Source: Betaproteobacteria bacterium UKL13-2 (lineage in GTDB: Bacteria > Pseudomonadota > Gammaproteobacteria > Burkholderiales > Usitatibacteraceae). Taken from it: 64,000 nt of DNA. How positions within the stretch are numbered: position 1 is the first letter of the stretch; each line of letters begins with the position of its first letter. Below the pieces are notes generated by a model. That model made no database searches. It saw only the letters and a program-made list of their open reading frames with translations, and was not told the origin of the DNA. The stretch covers positions 2,971,733-3,035,732 of the forward strand of contig CP012157.1 of assembly GCA_001602455.1 (NCBI GenBank), given 5' to 3'. Made by a program: the position numbers and the translations under genes. Positions 53,886 to 63,800 of this stretch are shown here, one piece after another.

Positions 53886-55004
53886 ATGGCGACTTCCGCT
53901 CAACGTATCAATGTCGACTTCGATTTGCCGGTGCGAAACCTGCTCACGACGGGGCACGCTTGGGCCAACGTCTTGGCTGACCCGAGCCCAATCGACCAAG
54001 CAGCGTTAAAGCAACGAATAAAGGCGCTACTGCACGCCCAAAATGCAGTCCTCGTTGCCCATTACTACGTTCACCCCGACCTGCAGGACCTCGCCGAGGA
54101 AACCGGCGGATGCGTGTCCGATTCTCTGGAAATGGCACGTTTCGGTCGCGACCACCCGGCAACGACGGTTGTAGTCTGCGGCGTACGCTTTATGGGCGAG
54201 ACCGCCAAAATTCTGAATCCGGAAAAACGCATCTTGATGCCGGAATTAGAAGCGGAATGCTCGCTCGACCTCGGCTGCCCGCCAGCGGCCTTTCGCGAGT
54301 TTTGTGACGCTCATCCAGACCGAACCGTTGTCGTTTATGCCAACACCAGCGCTGAGGTTAAGGCGCGCGCCGATTGGATGGTGACGTCCTCAGTGGGTCT
54401 CAAAATCGTCGAGCATTTGCACCAGACCGGCAAGAAGATCATTTGGGCACCCGACCGCCATCTAGGCAAATACATCCAAACCCAAACCGGCGCCGACATG
54501 CTGCTGTGGCAGGGCTCGTGCATCGTGCATGACGAATTCAAGACCGACGAGCTCATTGCCCTCAAACAGCAGCACCCAAAGGCAAAAGTATTGGTGCATC
54601 CCGAATCGCCGGCTGCCGTTATTCGCTTAGCCGATGTCGTCGGATCGACCACGCAGATCATTCGTGCTGCACAATCACTCGATGCACGCGAGTTTATTGT
54701 CGCCACCGACAGAGGGATTTTTCACAAAATGCGAGCCGCCGCGCCCGGCAAGACATTTATCGAAGCCCCCACTGCTGGAAACTCGGCGACGTGCAAATCA
54801 TGTGCGCACTGCCCATGGATGGCGATGAATGGCCTCGCGAACCTTGCACATGCGCTAGAACAAGGGGCCAATGAAGTGCAGGTTGATCCTCAGATCGGGC
54901 GGGACGCAAAACGGGCTATTGATCGAATGCTGAACTTCGCGGCGGGACTGGATTTAAGCATAGTCAACACGCCGGGGGACGCGACTGGGGTGGGGCCAGC
55001 CTAA
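53886..55004 (+). CDS. nadA: Quinolinate synthase NadA
   Basis: 372 residues. [63 protein letters not shown] and the C-terminal [14 protein letters not shown] with the [4Fe-4S] ligands identify the enzyme. It makes quinolinate from iminoaspartate and DHAP. It depends on Fe-S assembly, here supplied by the isc cluster. nadB and nadC are not in the window. Confidence 0.96.
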   Translation: MATSAQRINVDFDLPVRNLLTTGHAWANVLADPSPIDQAALKQRIKALLHAQNAVLVAHYYVHPDLQDLAEETGGCVSDSLEMARFGRDHPATTVVVCGVRFMGETAKILNPEKRILMPELEAECSLDLGCPPAAFREFCDAHPDRTVVVYANTSAEVKARADWMVTSSVGLKIVEHLHQTGKKIIWAPDRHLGKYIQTQTGADMLLWQGSCIVHDEFKTDELIALKQQHPKAKVLVHPESPAAVIRLADVVGSTTQIIRAAQSLDAREFIVATDRGIFHKMRAAAPGKTFIEAPTAGNSATCKSCAHCPWMAMNGLANLAHALEQGANEVQVDPQIGRDAKRAIDRMLNFAAGLDLSIVNTPGDATGVGPA

Positions 55005-55026
55005 CCCGAATATTTCACCGCTTGCG

Positions 55027-56160
55027 TTAGTGAGTGAACAGCGAACTGCGTTGGTAGCGTAACTGTAGATGGCGTAGCCCCACCAGAATGGCGGCACTCG
55101 CTGGCAAAGCCAGTAAGATGCCGAAGAACCCGAACACCTGCCCAAATGCAAGCAGTGCAAAAATGACAGCGACCGGATGCAGGCCAATTCTCTCCCCGAC
55201 AAATTTGGGCGTCACGAGGAAACTCTCGATGATCTGGCCGACACCGAAAATAGCCCAGACCAGTGCAACCCCGACCATCATGTTGTCGTACTGCATCACT
55301 GCGGCAATGGTGCCCAATAACATTCCTAGGCCCACGCCCAGATAGGGGATAAACACCATGAGTCCGGTAATCAGCCCGACAGGAAGCGCGAATTTCAGCC
55401 CCACCGCCCACAGCCCTGTGACATAGAAGGCAGACATGATCAACATCACGAGCAATTGACCACGCAAAAACTCCGAAAGTACGGCATCGATTTCAATCGC
55501 GATATCGCTGATACCCTGATGAAAGCGACGTGGAATCATGGCATCAACACGGCTGATCATCATGGGCCAATCGCGCACCACATAAAAGAAGACCACTGGG
55601 ATTAGGCCCAGATTAACCAAGGCACCAACGACCGCCAGCCCGCCAGTGCCGACACTTGAAAAAATCCGTTTGGCGATACCACTCGCATCGGACAGGTTGT
55701 CCTGAATAAACTGGCGCACGCTAGATGGATCTAAGTTGATTTCAACACCGATTTTGGCGTTGATCCACGGCACCAGATTGTTCTTTGCCTGATCAAGAAA
55801 ATTGGGGATCAGTTGCGTGAGCTGCGCAATTTCTTTATAGAACAATGGCAAGATAATCATGAGCAGGAGTGCCACTGCAATCATAAGCATGAGTACCGCC
55901 AAGACCGAGCCGAGTGTTCTCGAAATACCGCGAGCCGCCATTCGATTCACGACGGGATTAAATATGTAGGCCAGAATGCCCGCCGCGAGAAACGGTGCAA
56001 GGATTGGTGATAGCAGCCAAACCAGCAGCGCGGCGACAGTGAGTGCGATGGCGCTCAAAGCGGCGTGCCGACCTAGCCAGTGCGTGGAGACCGCTTGCGA
56101 TTTAGCTCTAATCCGTGTGAGAAACAGAGGTGTCGATTTTCGTCGAGGGAGATCGCGCAT
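55027..56160 (-). CDS. AI-2E family transporter (PerM-like permease)
   Basis: 377 residues from ATG 56160; a GTG at 56214 would add 18. Eight membrane segments are predicted: two at ~35-80, one near 95-120, and five between 190 and 365, with the family's large soluble loop (TQLIPNFLDQAKNNLVPWI) between. PYLGVGLGMLLGTIAAV and FGVGQIIESFLVTPKFVG are family signatures. The exported substrate is unknown despite the name. Divergent from purM. Confidence 0.9.
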   Translation of the reverse strand: MRDLPRRKSTPLFLTRIRAKSQAVSTHWLGRHAALSAIALTVAALLVWLLSPILAPFLAAGILAYIFNPVVNRMAARGISRTLGSVLAVLMLMIAVALLLMIILPLFYKEIAQLTQLIPNFLDQAKNNLVPWINAKIGVEINLDPSSVRQFIQDNLSDASGIAKRIFSSVGTGGLAVVGALVNLGLIPVVFFYVVRDWPMMISRVDAMIPRRFHQGISDIAIEIDAVLSEFLRGQLLVMLIMSAFYVTGLWAVGLKFALPVGLITGLMVFIPYLGVGLGMLLGTIAAVMQYDNMMVGVALVWAIFGVGQIIESFLVTPKFVGERIGLHPVAVIFALLAFGQVFGFFGILLALPASAAILVGLRHLQLRYQRSSLFTH

Positions 56161-56286
56161 ATCCGGTAAAATTTCAGCTTGATTGCGCGATTTTAGCTGA
56201 CTCACGTCGCGCAAACGCGCTTTTCGGTTTGTTGATCACCCTCAAACCGTACCGAGCCCCGCAAAGTCGACTCTCAACACCAGAAA

Positions 56287-57327
56287 ATGTCATCAACTGC
56301 CCTCTCCCCATTGACCTACAAAGACGCCGGCGTTGATATCGACGCCGGAGATCAACTCGTTGAGAACATCAAGCCATTTGCCAAGCGCACCATGCGTCCT
56401 GAGGTACTGGGGGGCATCGGCGGCTTCGGCGCTCTGGTCGAAGTGTCAAGCAAGTACCGGAACCCGGTCATGGTGTCTGGCACCGATGGCGTTGGAACCA
56501 AGCTCAAATTGGCGTTCCATCTCCATAAACACGACACCGTCGGCGAGGACCTCGTCGCGATGAGTGTGAACGATATTCTGGTCCAAGGTGCTGAACCCAT
56601 TTTCTTTCTTGACTACTTTGCCTGTGGTAAGTTGGACGTTGCCGTCGCAACCGACGTCGTTCGCGGTATTGCGCATGGTTGTGAGCTTGCAGGATGCGCC
56701 CTAATCGGTGGCGAGACCGCCGAAATGCCGTCGATGTACCCCGCCGGCGAATATGATTTGGCCGGCTTTGCGGTTGGCCTCGTGGAAAAAGAGGACATCA
56801 TCACTGGCCAAACAATTGCACCGGGCGATGTCGTGCTGGGATTGCAGTCCTCTGGTGCGCACTCCAATGGTTATTCGCTGATCCGAAAAATAATTGATCG
56901 ATCAGGGGTCGACCTGCATCATCCTGACAACAAGCAGCTTGCGCTCGACCTCATTGCGCCGACGCGAATCTATGTCAAACCACTATTGGCATTGATCAAA
57001 ACCGGTGTCGTCAAAGGAATGGCTCACATCACCGGTGGCGGCTTAACGGAGAATATTCCGCGTGTGCTTCCCGACGGCGTGACCGCCGTATTACATCGAG
57101 ACCGGTGGGATGCCCCTTCTGTTTTTACTTGGCTACAACAGCAGGGCAATGTGGACGACGCGGAGATGGCACGCACATTTAACTGCGGCATCGGTATGGT
57201 CGTCATCGTGTCCAAGGCCCACGCCGCGCAAGCACAGGCGCAACTTGAAGCCGCAGGTGAGCGAGTATTTGCCATTGGCGACATTCGCGCACGTACCGCT
57301 GACGAGGCACCAACGATCGTCCAGTAG
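56287..57327 (+). CDS. purM: Phosphoribosylformylglycinamidine cyclo-ligase
   Basis: 346 residues. [57 protein letters not shown] and [12 protein letters not shown] are PurM signatures. It closes the imidazole ring to AIR in purine synthesis, using ATP. purN follows after 92 bp, as in many proteobacteria. Confidence 0.97.
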   Translation: MSSTALSPLTYKDAGVDIDAGDQLVENIKPFAKRTMRPEVLGGIGGFGALVEVSSKYRNPVMVSGTDGVGTKLKLAFHLHKHDTVGEDLVAMSVNDILVQGAEPIFFLDYFACGKLDVAVATDVVRGIAHGCELAGCALIGGETAEMPSMYPAGEYDLAGFAVGLVEKEDIITGQTIAPGDVVLGLQSSGAHSNGYSLIRKIIDRSGVDLHHPDNKQLALDLIAPTRIYVKPLLALIKTGVVKGMAHITGGGLTENIPRVLPDGVTAVLHRDRWDAPSVFTWLQQQGNVDDAEMARTFNCGIGMVVIVSKAHAAQAQAQLEAAGERVFAIGDIRARTADEAPTIVQ

Positions 57328-57419
57328 ACGAGCACTTAAACAAACTCTAGACGGGACGGGCATTTCCAGCCGAAAACGTCTGAAAAAGGCCGTCTCTTAA
57401 AGACTTTTGCATATCGGAT

Positions 57420-58082
57420 ATGCGCTCTATTGTCATTCTGATTTCTGGTCGCGGATCGAACATGGCGGCGATTCTTGCGGCAAATCTGCCGCTGTCGATC
57501 AAGGCCGTGATTTCCAACAATCCAATGGCCACGGGGCTCGATACCGCGCGTCAAGCGGGTATCGAAACGCGGGTTATCAACCATCGTGAATTTGCCTCAC
57601 GCGAGCAATTCGATGCGGCGTTGCTCGCGGCAATTCAGTCTTTTGCACCTGATCTTGTTGTACTCGCTGGCTTCATGCGTATCTTGACGCCGGGCTTCAT
57701 TGAGCAACTCGAAGGGCGGATCATCAATATTCACCCATCACTGCTGCCCGCTTTCGCTGGACTCAACACCCACCAACAGGCGATCGATGCCCGCGTCAAA
57801 TTACACGGCGCGACCGTACATGTTGTCACCGCCAAACTGGACCATGGGCCGATCATCGCGCAAGCGGCAGTTCCCGTGCTTGGCGACGACACAGCCGACA
57901 CCCTGGCAGCGCGGGTATTGGCCCAGGAGCATGTGCTCTACCCCACGGTACTTCGAGCGTTCGCCGCGTCTAATGGGGATGTTTTAGCGTTGACCAACGT
58001 CGTCCGTTCGCAAACATCAGGCGTTGATTCAGCCCAAGCGCTTACCGACGCTCGCGCTTGTCTCCGGGTGCCGTGGACTTAA
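57420..58082 (+). CDS. purN: Phosphoribosylglycinamide formyltransferase
   Basis: 220 residues. RSIVILISGRGSNMAAIL begins the enzyme; LAGFMRILTPGFIEQLEGRIINIHPSLLPAF holds the catalytic Asn and His, and TAKLDHGPIIAQAAVPV the catalytic Asp. It transfers the formyl group from formyl-THF to GAR. In most members the motif is HPSLLPAFKG; here it is FAG, a mild change. Confidence 0.95.
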   Translation: MRSIVILISGRGSNMAAILAANLPLSIKAVISNNPMATGLDTARQAGIETRVINHREFASREQFDAALLAAIQSFAPDLVVLAGFMRILTPGFIEQLEGRIINIHPSLLPAFAGLNTHQQAIDARVKLHGATVHVVTAKLDHGPIIAQAAVPVLGDDTADTLAARVLAQEHVLYPTVLRAFAASNGDVLALTNVVRSQTSGVDSAQALTDARACLRVPWT

Positions 58083-58107
58083 CTAGCCTGAGCCAAACTG
58101 AAACCAA

Positions 58108-59271
58108 ATGAGTCATGCGCCAGCCAGCACATTCACAATGAGGTCAACACTCAGCGAGTTCGCAGGGCAGCGCACACTTCTTATGGCTGTGCTGCTCTCG
58201 TTGCTGGTACACGCCATCGTATATTGGTCGCCACTCAACATGGCGATCTCATATTCGCCCGCAAAATCGGTCCACTATGACGCGACGCTCGTCCCCTTAT
58301 CGGCTGTGGCTGTACAACCTGGGGTCGCCACTCAAGCGCCCGCGCCAAACATCCGTCCAAGCCTGCCACCACGTCGGACTAGGCCTAAATCACAAGCAAA
58401 TTTCGCCGCACCAGAAAATGTGATTGTGGCTGCCGCTGTGGAATCGGGCCCCGAGACAACCGGCGATATGGACTTGCCAGTCTCAGCCAGTGCGCCACCG
58501 CCTTCTTCATTGGCTGAGACAAGCCCTGCTGCCATAGCGACCGTTCCACCTGCTGCCGAAGCGGCCGAGCCCGCCGCCGAGCTGCCGCCGGTGCGTCGGG
58601 CACCGGTGTTTGCCGAACGTATCGCCATCGAATATAAAATTGCGACCGCGATTAGCGATGGGGTCGCCAATTTTCGCTGGACGCGCAAGGGAACAGATTA
58701 CGAAATTGAATCGAGTATCCAAGCGACCGGCTTTTTGGTGAGCGCGTTCACCGGTATGATTTACCAACAAAGCCGTGGAGTCGTTGGTGCCGATGGCTTG
58801 CGCCCACAACGGTTCTCAATCAGACGAGGCGAAGGCGAAGCGGAAACAGCGGAATTTCAACGGGATACAAACGCACTCGCGATGAAGCGAAACGGTGAGA
58901 CGCGCACGGTGCCACTCGCACGCGACATGCAAGACATGCAGAGCTTCCTTTTTCAGCTCGCCTACGATGCGCCACAACTGGCAAATACTGGTGACAAAAT
59001 CGATGTGCTGGTGACCAATGCACGCAAGGTCTATCGCTACCAATTTCGCAAAATGGGTACTGAGCGGCTGGAGACCCGGTTTGGCGCAGTCGATACGGTT
59101 CGGCTGCTATCCGAGGCTGCTAATCCTGAGGATCAGTATGAGGTTTGGCTCGCGCCGCGCTATTTCTACCTGCCGATTAAGCTTAAGTACTACTTAGGAC
59201 GATTCCAAGTGGAGCAACTAGCGACTCGTATCGGCGTTTCGGCAGAAACTGCGCCCGCTAACGGACGGTGA
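58108..59271 (+). CDS. DUF3108 domain protein
   Basis: 387 residues. A membrane anchor lies at ~22-40 (TLLMAVLLSLLVHAIVYW), followed by a long Ala/Pro-rich linker (~60-170), and DUF3108 from ~175 (IAIEYKIATAISDGVANFRWTRKGTDYEIESSIQA) to the end with FAVD-like and YYLGRFQVEQLA. The soluble domain is periplasmic. Function unknown. It follows purN by 25 bp, a layout common in Burkholderiales. Confidence 0.85.
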   Translation: MSHAPASTFTMRSTLSEFAGQRTLLMAVLLSLLVHAIVYWSPLNMAISYSPAKSVHYDATLVPLSAVAVQPGVATQAPAPNIRPSLPPRRTRPKSQANFAAPENVIVAAAVESGPETTGDMDLPVSASAPPPSSLAETSPAAIATVPPAAEAAEPAAELPPVRRAPVFAERIAIEYKIATAISDGVANFRWTRKGTDYEIESSIQATGFLVSAFTGMIYQQSRGVVGADGLRPQRFSIRRGEGEAETAEFQRDTNALAMKRNGETRTVPLARDMQDMQSFLFQLAYDAPQLANTGDKIDVLVTNARKVYRYQFRKMGTERLETRFGAVDTVRLLSEAANPEDQYEVWLAPRYFYLPIKLKYYLGRFQVEQLATRIGVSAETAPANGR

Positions 59272-59426
59272 TGGGTACGCGACCATACACTACACTTGGA
59301 ATAACGGCGTTGGTCTGCGATAATATCCGTTTGCAGTCGCGGGTGTAGGAAATCTCGTTGTCCGGCATCATTCTGAGGTCCGGGCACACCAAAAAATCAA
59401 CATCGCCCCGAAAAAAATTGCCCCCC

Positions 59427-60692
59427 ATGCCGTTGACCCTCGCTCTGTACCACGCCCTTGTTGACGCATTAACGGTCATCTTGCCACTGACCTCGCCTGC
59501 CGATATCGGATTGAAGCGGTACTTTAAAGAGCACCCTAAGCTTGGCTTGCGCGACCGTGCGTTTATTTCAGAGACGGTCTATACCGTCCTGCGCCACCGT
59601 CGCTTTATCGAACACGTTGTGACCGACGGCTCACCTCGCCGTATGGCGCTCGTCGCGCTGACGCGGTTCATGGGAATCAGCGTACGCGATTTGCATACTG
59701 TCCTGCGGGGTGGCGACGAAGCATGGCTCGGCCTGCTAAAAGCCAAAAAACTGGACAATCTTGCGATTGGCATAGAGGCTGAGCTTCCAGATTGGATCAT
59801 CAAACGGATGCGCGATTCGGGAATGCCCGACGCCAAGATCATTGAGTTCGGCCACTCCATGATGAATCCTGCGCCACTTGACCTACGTGTGAATAGCACC
59901 AAGGCTAAACGCGATGCGGTATTGAAACAACTGCTGCAAGAAGGTTTAAAAGCCACGGCCACACCACATTCGTCTATTGGCATTCGTCTCGACGAAAAGC
60001 CGTCGCTAACGAAACACCCAGCTTTTATTGAAGGCTTTATCGAAGTGCAAGATGAGGGCTCCCAAATTCTGGGCCTAATCTTGGAAGCCAAGCGCGGCGA
60101 GATGGTGGTCGATTTTTGTGCGGGGGCTGGTGGCAAATCATTACTCATCGCAGCGCAGATGGCGTCCGCTGGGCGCGTCTATGCGTTTGACGTTTCAGAG
60201 AAACGCTTGACCAACCTCGCCCCTCGCTTGAAACGCTCGGGGCTCTCAAACATTACACCCCAGCGAATCGCGAGCGAAAAAGATACCAAAATCAAGCGCC
60301 TTGCCGGCAAGATCGACCGTGTATTGGTCGATGCTCCATGCACAGGTTTCGGGACGCTGCGTCGCAATCCCGACCTCAAGTTCCGCCAAACGGATGAGGC
60401 CGTCGTCGAACTCAACGTCAAACAAGCATCAATCCTCAACGCCGCATCAAAGCTGGTTGCGCCAGGGGGGCGATTGGTGTACGCGACATGCAGCGTGCTT
60501 CCCGAAGAAAACGAAAAAATCGTCGAAGCCTTCTTGTCCAAACATAGCGAGTTTGAAATCGTTCCGATCGCACAAGTGCTAAAGCGGCTCAAGATCGACA
60601 TCAAACAAACAGACGAATATCTGCGTCTCTCGCCAAAGCTGCACAACACTGACGGCTTCTTTGCGGCTGTCATGCAGCGTACCGCTAAGTAG
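59427..60692 (+). CDS. RsmB/NOP family 16S rRNA m5C methyltransferase
   Basis: 421 residues from ATG 59427; the open frame upstream to 59358 is not native. The NusB-like N-terminus is followed by EVQDEGSQILGLILEAKRGEMVVDFCAGAGGKSLLIAA (SAM motif I), RVLVDAPCTGFGTLRRNPDLK (motif IV Cys) and VYATCSVLPEENEKIVEAFL (motif VI nucleophile Cys). These are the two catalytic cysteines of RNA m5C enzymes. The exact target (RsmB C967 or RsmF-like) is not certain. Confidence 0.9.
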   Translation: MPLTLALYHALVDALTVILPLTSPADIGLKRYFKEHPKLGLRDRAFISETVYTVLRHRRFIEHVVTDGSPRRMALVALTRFMGISVRDLHTVLRGGDEAWLGLLKAKKLDNLAIGIEAELPDWIIKRMRDSGMPDAKIIEFGHSMMNPAPLDLRVNSTKAKRDAVLKQLLQEGLKATATPHSSIGIRLDEKPSLTKHPAFIEGFIEVQDEGSQILGLILEAKRGEMVVDFCAGAGGKSLLIAAQMASAGRVYAFDVSEKRLTNLAPRLKRSGLSNITPQRIASEKDTKIKRLAGKIDRVLVDAPCTGFGTLRRNPDLKFRQTDEAVVELNVKQASILNAASKLVAPGGRLVYATCSVLPEENEKIVEAFLSKHSEFEIVPIAQVLKRLKIDIKQTDEYLRLSPKLHNTDGFFAAVMQRTAK

Positions 60693-60706
60693 CGTTCGCC
60701 ATTGCA

Positions 60707-61999
60707 ATGTTTGGCGTTGATCCAAGCAACCTAATCAATTCGTTGGCGTCACGCCACGGCATATTCCAGCTTGGTACGCTCGCACTTGTTGCACTGCTCG
60801 CTTGGCTCCTCGCGCGCATGCTGCAGCACAAGCTGCCAGACCATCTCCAACCGGGTCTGGCCAAAATTGGCGCTGGTAGCGCCTACCGCATGGTCACACC
60901 GTTGGTGCTGCTCGTTCTCGCTTGGCTCGGCCGCTTCGCTCTGGCAAAACTCCAGCCCGTGCCCTTGCTCAATATCGCCATCCCCCTCATTGCAGCATTT
61001 GCCGTCATTCGTCTTGCCGTCTATTTGTTGCGGCATGTGATGACGCCATCGGCGCTGTTGAAAGCATCCGAGCGATTCATCGTCCTCTTCATTTGGGGTC
61101 TATTTGCGCTCTATATCACTGGCGCCCTCACAGAGATTGGCACGGCACTGGAAGATGTCACGTTTCCGATTGGAAACAAAAAGATTACCCTGAGATTGAT
61201 CATAGAAGCTGGGCTGTCAGCCATGGTCACGATTTTTGTCGCACTTGGCATCTCTGGTTTGATCGAAACCCGCATCATGAAGGCACAGGCGCTTAATGTG
61301 AGTTCCCGCGTCGTCATCTCGAAGCTGATTCGTGCACTTGCATTGACGCTTTCGGTACTCATCGCCCTACCGTTGGTCGGTTTTGATCTCACGATGTTGT
61401 CCGTGTTTGGGGGCGCGCTTGGCGTGGGCCTTGGCTTTGGCCTACAAAAAATCGCGAGCAACTATATTTCAGGATTCATCATCCTGCTTGATCGGTCGCT
61501 ACGACTCGGCGACTTAATCACGATTGAAAACCGACAAGGCGTGATTGACGCCATTAAATCGCGTTACACCGTCATCCGCAGCTTGGATGGGACCGAAGCG
61601 ATCATCCCAAACGACATACTCATCACCAGCACGGTCATCAATCACACCTACACCAACAGCGTTGTTTCGGTCAAAACCCTCGTCACCATTAGCTATGACT
61701 CAGACTTGGCGTTGGTTCGCGCATTACTCTTGGACATCGCAGCCAAGCATCCACGCGTACTGAATCACCACGATTCATCGGTTCTCGTCAAGGCGCTTGG
61801 CGAGAACGGCATCGAAATTGAGTTGAGCGTATGGATCAACAACGCCGACCAAGGACAAAACTCACTTCGATCTGACCTTCTAATCGAAGTGTTGCAGGCG
61901 TTCCGCAAAAACAACATTTCCATCCCCCATCAGCAACGCGATGTTCGAATCACGGACGACCTAACGAACGTCAAAGCAGAGAAATCGGTAGTCAAGTAA
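60707..61999 (+). CDS. MscS family mechanosensitive channel
   Basis: 430 residues. Several N-terminal helices (FQLGTLALVALLAWLLARML, ~70-85, ~95-115, ~125-145, ~165-190) precede the pore helix LSVFGGALGVGLGFGLQKIASNYISGFIILLDRSLRLGDLI, a clear MscS TM3 and beta domain. ALGENGIEIELSVWINN and FRKNNISIPHQQRDVRI close the cytosolic vestibule. It releases solutes on hypo-osmotic shock. Confidence 0.92.
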   Translation: MFGVDPSNLINSLASRHGIFQLGTLALVALLAWLLARMLQHKLPDHLQPGLAKIGAGSAYRMVTPLVLLVLAWLGRFALAKLQPVPLLNIAIPLIAAFAVIRLAVYLLRHVMTPSALLKASERFIVLFIWGLFALYITGALTEIGTALEDVTFPIGNKKITLRLIIEAGLSAMVTIFVALGISGLIETRIMKAQALNVSSRVVISKLIRALALTLSVLIALPLVGFDLTMLSVFGGALGVGLGFGLQKIASNYISGFIILLDRSLRLGDLITIENRQGVIDAIKSRYTVIRSLDGTEAIIPNDILITSTVINHTYTNSVVSVKTLVTISYDSDLALVRALLLDIAAKHPRVLNHHDSSVLVKALGENGIEIELSVWINNADQGQNSLRSDLLIEVLQAFRKNNISIPHQQRDVRITDDLTNVKAEKSVVK

Positions 62000-62026
62000 A
62001 CTAAACGCTTTTGTCAGGAGCCTATC

Positions 62027-63223
62027 TTGGATCTTTCTGTTCTTAATGGCCTAATCGACCTTCCGTGGTGGGGGTACGTTGTGTTTGGCGTCATCGTCAC
62101 GCACATCACGATTGCGGCCGTTACGATCTTCCTTCACCGTGCTCAAGCGCACCGTGGACTTGATCTACACGCGATCCCATCGCACTTTTTCCGCTTTTGG
62201 TTGTGGCTGACAACCGGCATGGTGACCAAGGAGTGGGTTGCGATTCACCGTAAGCACCACGCCAAATGTGAAACCATCGATGACCCGCATTCACCGGTGG
62301 TGTATGGCATCAAGAAAGTGCTCACCGAAGGCGCTGAGTTGTATCGCACCGAATCGCGCAATCAAGAAACCTTGGATAAGTACAGCCACGGCGTTCCAAA
62401 TGACTGGATCGAACGCAACGTCTATTCAAAGTATTCGTGGCAAGGTGTTGGTTTGATGCTGGTGATTAACCTCGTCCTGTTCGGACCTATCGGTGCGACC
62501 ATTTGGGCCGCGCAAATGATGTGGATTCCATTTCACGCCGCAGGGATCATCAACGGCATCGGACACTACTGGGGTTATCGCCACTACACGGTTCACGACA
62601 CCAGCACCAATATCACACCAATTGCCTTCTGGATTGGTGGTGAGGAGCTACACAATAACCATCATGCTTTCCCGACATCAGCACGATTCTCGATGAAGTG
62701 GTATGAGTTTGACTTGGGCTGGCTCTACATCCGGATGCTCCAGACCTTCGGCCTTGCTAAGGTAAAAAAAGTCGCGCCGCAAGCCAAGTTCAATTGGGAA
62801 AAAGTCTCGTGTGATGTTGAAACACTACAAGCCGTGATTTCGCACCGTTTTGAGATCACGACAAAATATGCACATACGTTACGCGCAACTTGCAAGTCTG
62901 AGATTGCGCGACTTCACGCTGAGGGGTCCGCGTTTAACGGTATGCGACTGCGTGGCGCCTGGAACAATTTTCGGTCATGGATGCAATCAGACTCAGCGCA
63001 ACTGAGTGCGGAAAATCGTGCAACGCTTGATCGCGCACTTCAGCATAGCGCCACCTTGCAGCAGATCTATTCGTTCAAGAAGGAGCTCGCCGGTTTGTGG
63101 GATCGCTCCACCGCCTCAAAAGAGGAGTTGGTTGCGCGTTTGGAAGATTGGTGCAAACGTGCCGAGGCCTCTGGTATCGAGGCGCTCCAACAGTTTTCTC
63201 GTCGCATTCGCGCATACGCGTAA
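62027..63223 (+). CDS. Acyl-lipid/acyl-CoA delta-9-type fatty acid desaturase
   Basis: 398 residues; TTG start with AGGAG nine bases upstream. The three histidine boxes are HRAQAHRGLDLH, HRKHHAKCE and LHNNHHAFPTSARFS, the di-iron ligands of membrane desaturases. Hydrophobic helices lie at ~15-35 and ~145-185. A C-terminal helical extension of ~120 residues after the catalytic part is longer than in DesC-type enzymes. It introduces a double bond into fatty acyl chains. Confidence 0.92.
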   Translation: MDLSVLNGLIDLPWWGYVVFGVIVTHITIAAVTIFLHRAQAHRGLDLHAIPSHFFRFWLWLTTGMVTKEWVAIHRKHHAKCETIDDPHSPVVYGIKKVLTEGAELYRTESRNQETLDKYSHGVPNDWIERNVYSKYSWQGVGLMLVINLVLFGPIGATIWAAQMMWIPFHAAGIINGIGHYWGYRHYTVHDTSTNITPIAFWIGGEELHNNHHAFPTSARFSMKWYEFDLGWLYIRMLQTFGLAKVKKVAPQAKFNWEKVSCDVETLQAVISHRFEITTKYAHTLRATCKSEIARLHAEGSAFNGMRLRGAWNNFRSWMQSDSAQLSAENRATLDRALQHSATLQQIYSFKKELAGLWDRSTASKEELVARLEDWCKRAEASGIEALQQFSRRIRAYA

Positions 63224-63243
63224 ACCGGAAAACTTGGGGCAAT

Positions 63244-63270
63244 AAAAAACCCGCCGATGGCGGGTTTTTT
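63244..63270 (+). terminator. Rho-independent terminator after the desaturase
   Basis: AAAAAACCCGCC-GAT-GGCGGGTTTTTT; bidirectional in form, 20 bp after the desaturase stop. Confidence 0.9.
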
Positions 63271-63300
63271 ATTTTGAAGCGTTTATATTTTGAAGCGTTT
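63270..63300. repeat. Tandem duplication, 16-bp period
   Basis: TATTTTGAAGCGTTT occurs twice, one base apart, just after the terminator. Probably a replication slippage product. Confidence 0.8.
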
Positions 63301-63344
63301 GTACTTGCTTGTACTTTTATCCCCGCCTAAACGGGGTTGATTAA

Positions 63345-63379
63345 CTTCTCGCTGATTTGCGAAACCAATCAGCGAGAAG
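63345..63379 (-). terminator. Hairpin after rpmG
   Basis: CTTCTCGCTGATT and its exact complement form a 13-bp stem with a 9-base loop, 6 bp beyond the rpmG stop. No strong T-tract follows on the minus strand. Confidence 0.55.
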
Positions 63380-63384
63380 ATCAA

Positions 63385-63552
63385 TCATTTGAGCTTTGTC
63401 TCTTTATACGAAACGTGTTTACGCGCCTTCGGATCGTACTTCATCATCTCAAGCTTTTCGGGCGTCGTACGTTTGTTCTTGCTGGTTGTGTAGAAATGTC
63501 CAGTACCGGCACTGGATTCCAATTTGATTTTTTCGCGTCCACCTTTAGCCAT
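63385..63552 (-). CDS. rpmG: 50S ribosomal protein L33
   Basis: 55 residues: [20 protein letters not shown], then YTTSKNKR and [13 protein letters not shown], ending ETKLK. This is the L33 pattern of proteobacteria without the zinc cysteines (C-minus form). It is 11 bp after rpmB, the usual rpmBG operon. Confidence 0.96.
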   Translation of the reverse strand: MAKGGREKIKLESSAGTGHFYTTSKNKRTTPEKLEMMKYDPKARKHVSYKETKLK

Positions 63553-63563
63553 GGTCGCTCTCC

Positions 63564-63800
63564 TTAAACTTCAACGCCGCTGGCGCGCAGATCGGCCAAG
63601 ACAGCATCAATGCCGTTCTTGTCGATCGTACGCAAACCTGCGGTGGTCAGGCGCAGACGCACCCAACGGTTTTCTGATTCCACCCAAAAACGGCGGTACT
63701 GCAAATTTGGCAGAAACCGACGCTTGGTCTTGTTGTTCGCATGGGAAACATTGTTGCCCACCATTGGGGCTTTTCCCGTCACTTGGCATACGCGTGCCAT
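63564..63800 (-). CDS. rpmB: 50S ribosomal protein L28
   Basis: 78 residues: [39 protein letters not shown] and [20 protein letters not shown], complete L28. First gene of rpmBG; its promoter must lie in the last 200 bp of the window, where I see no other gene. Confidence 0.97.
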   Translation of the reverse strand: MARVCQVTGKAPMVGNNVSHANNKTKRRFLPNLQYRRFWVESENRWVRLRLTTAGLRTIDKNGIDAVLADLRASGVEV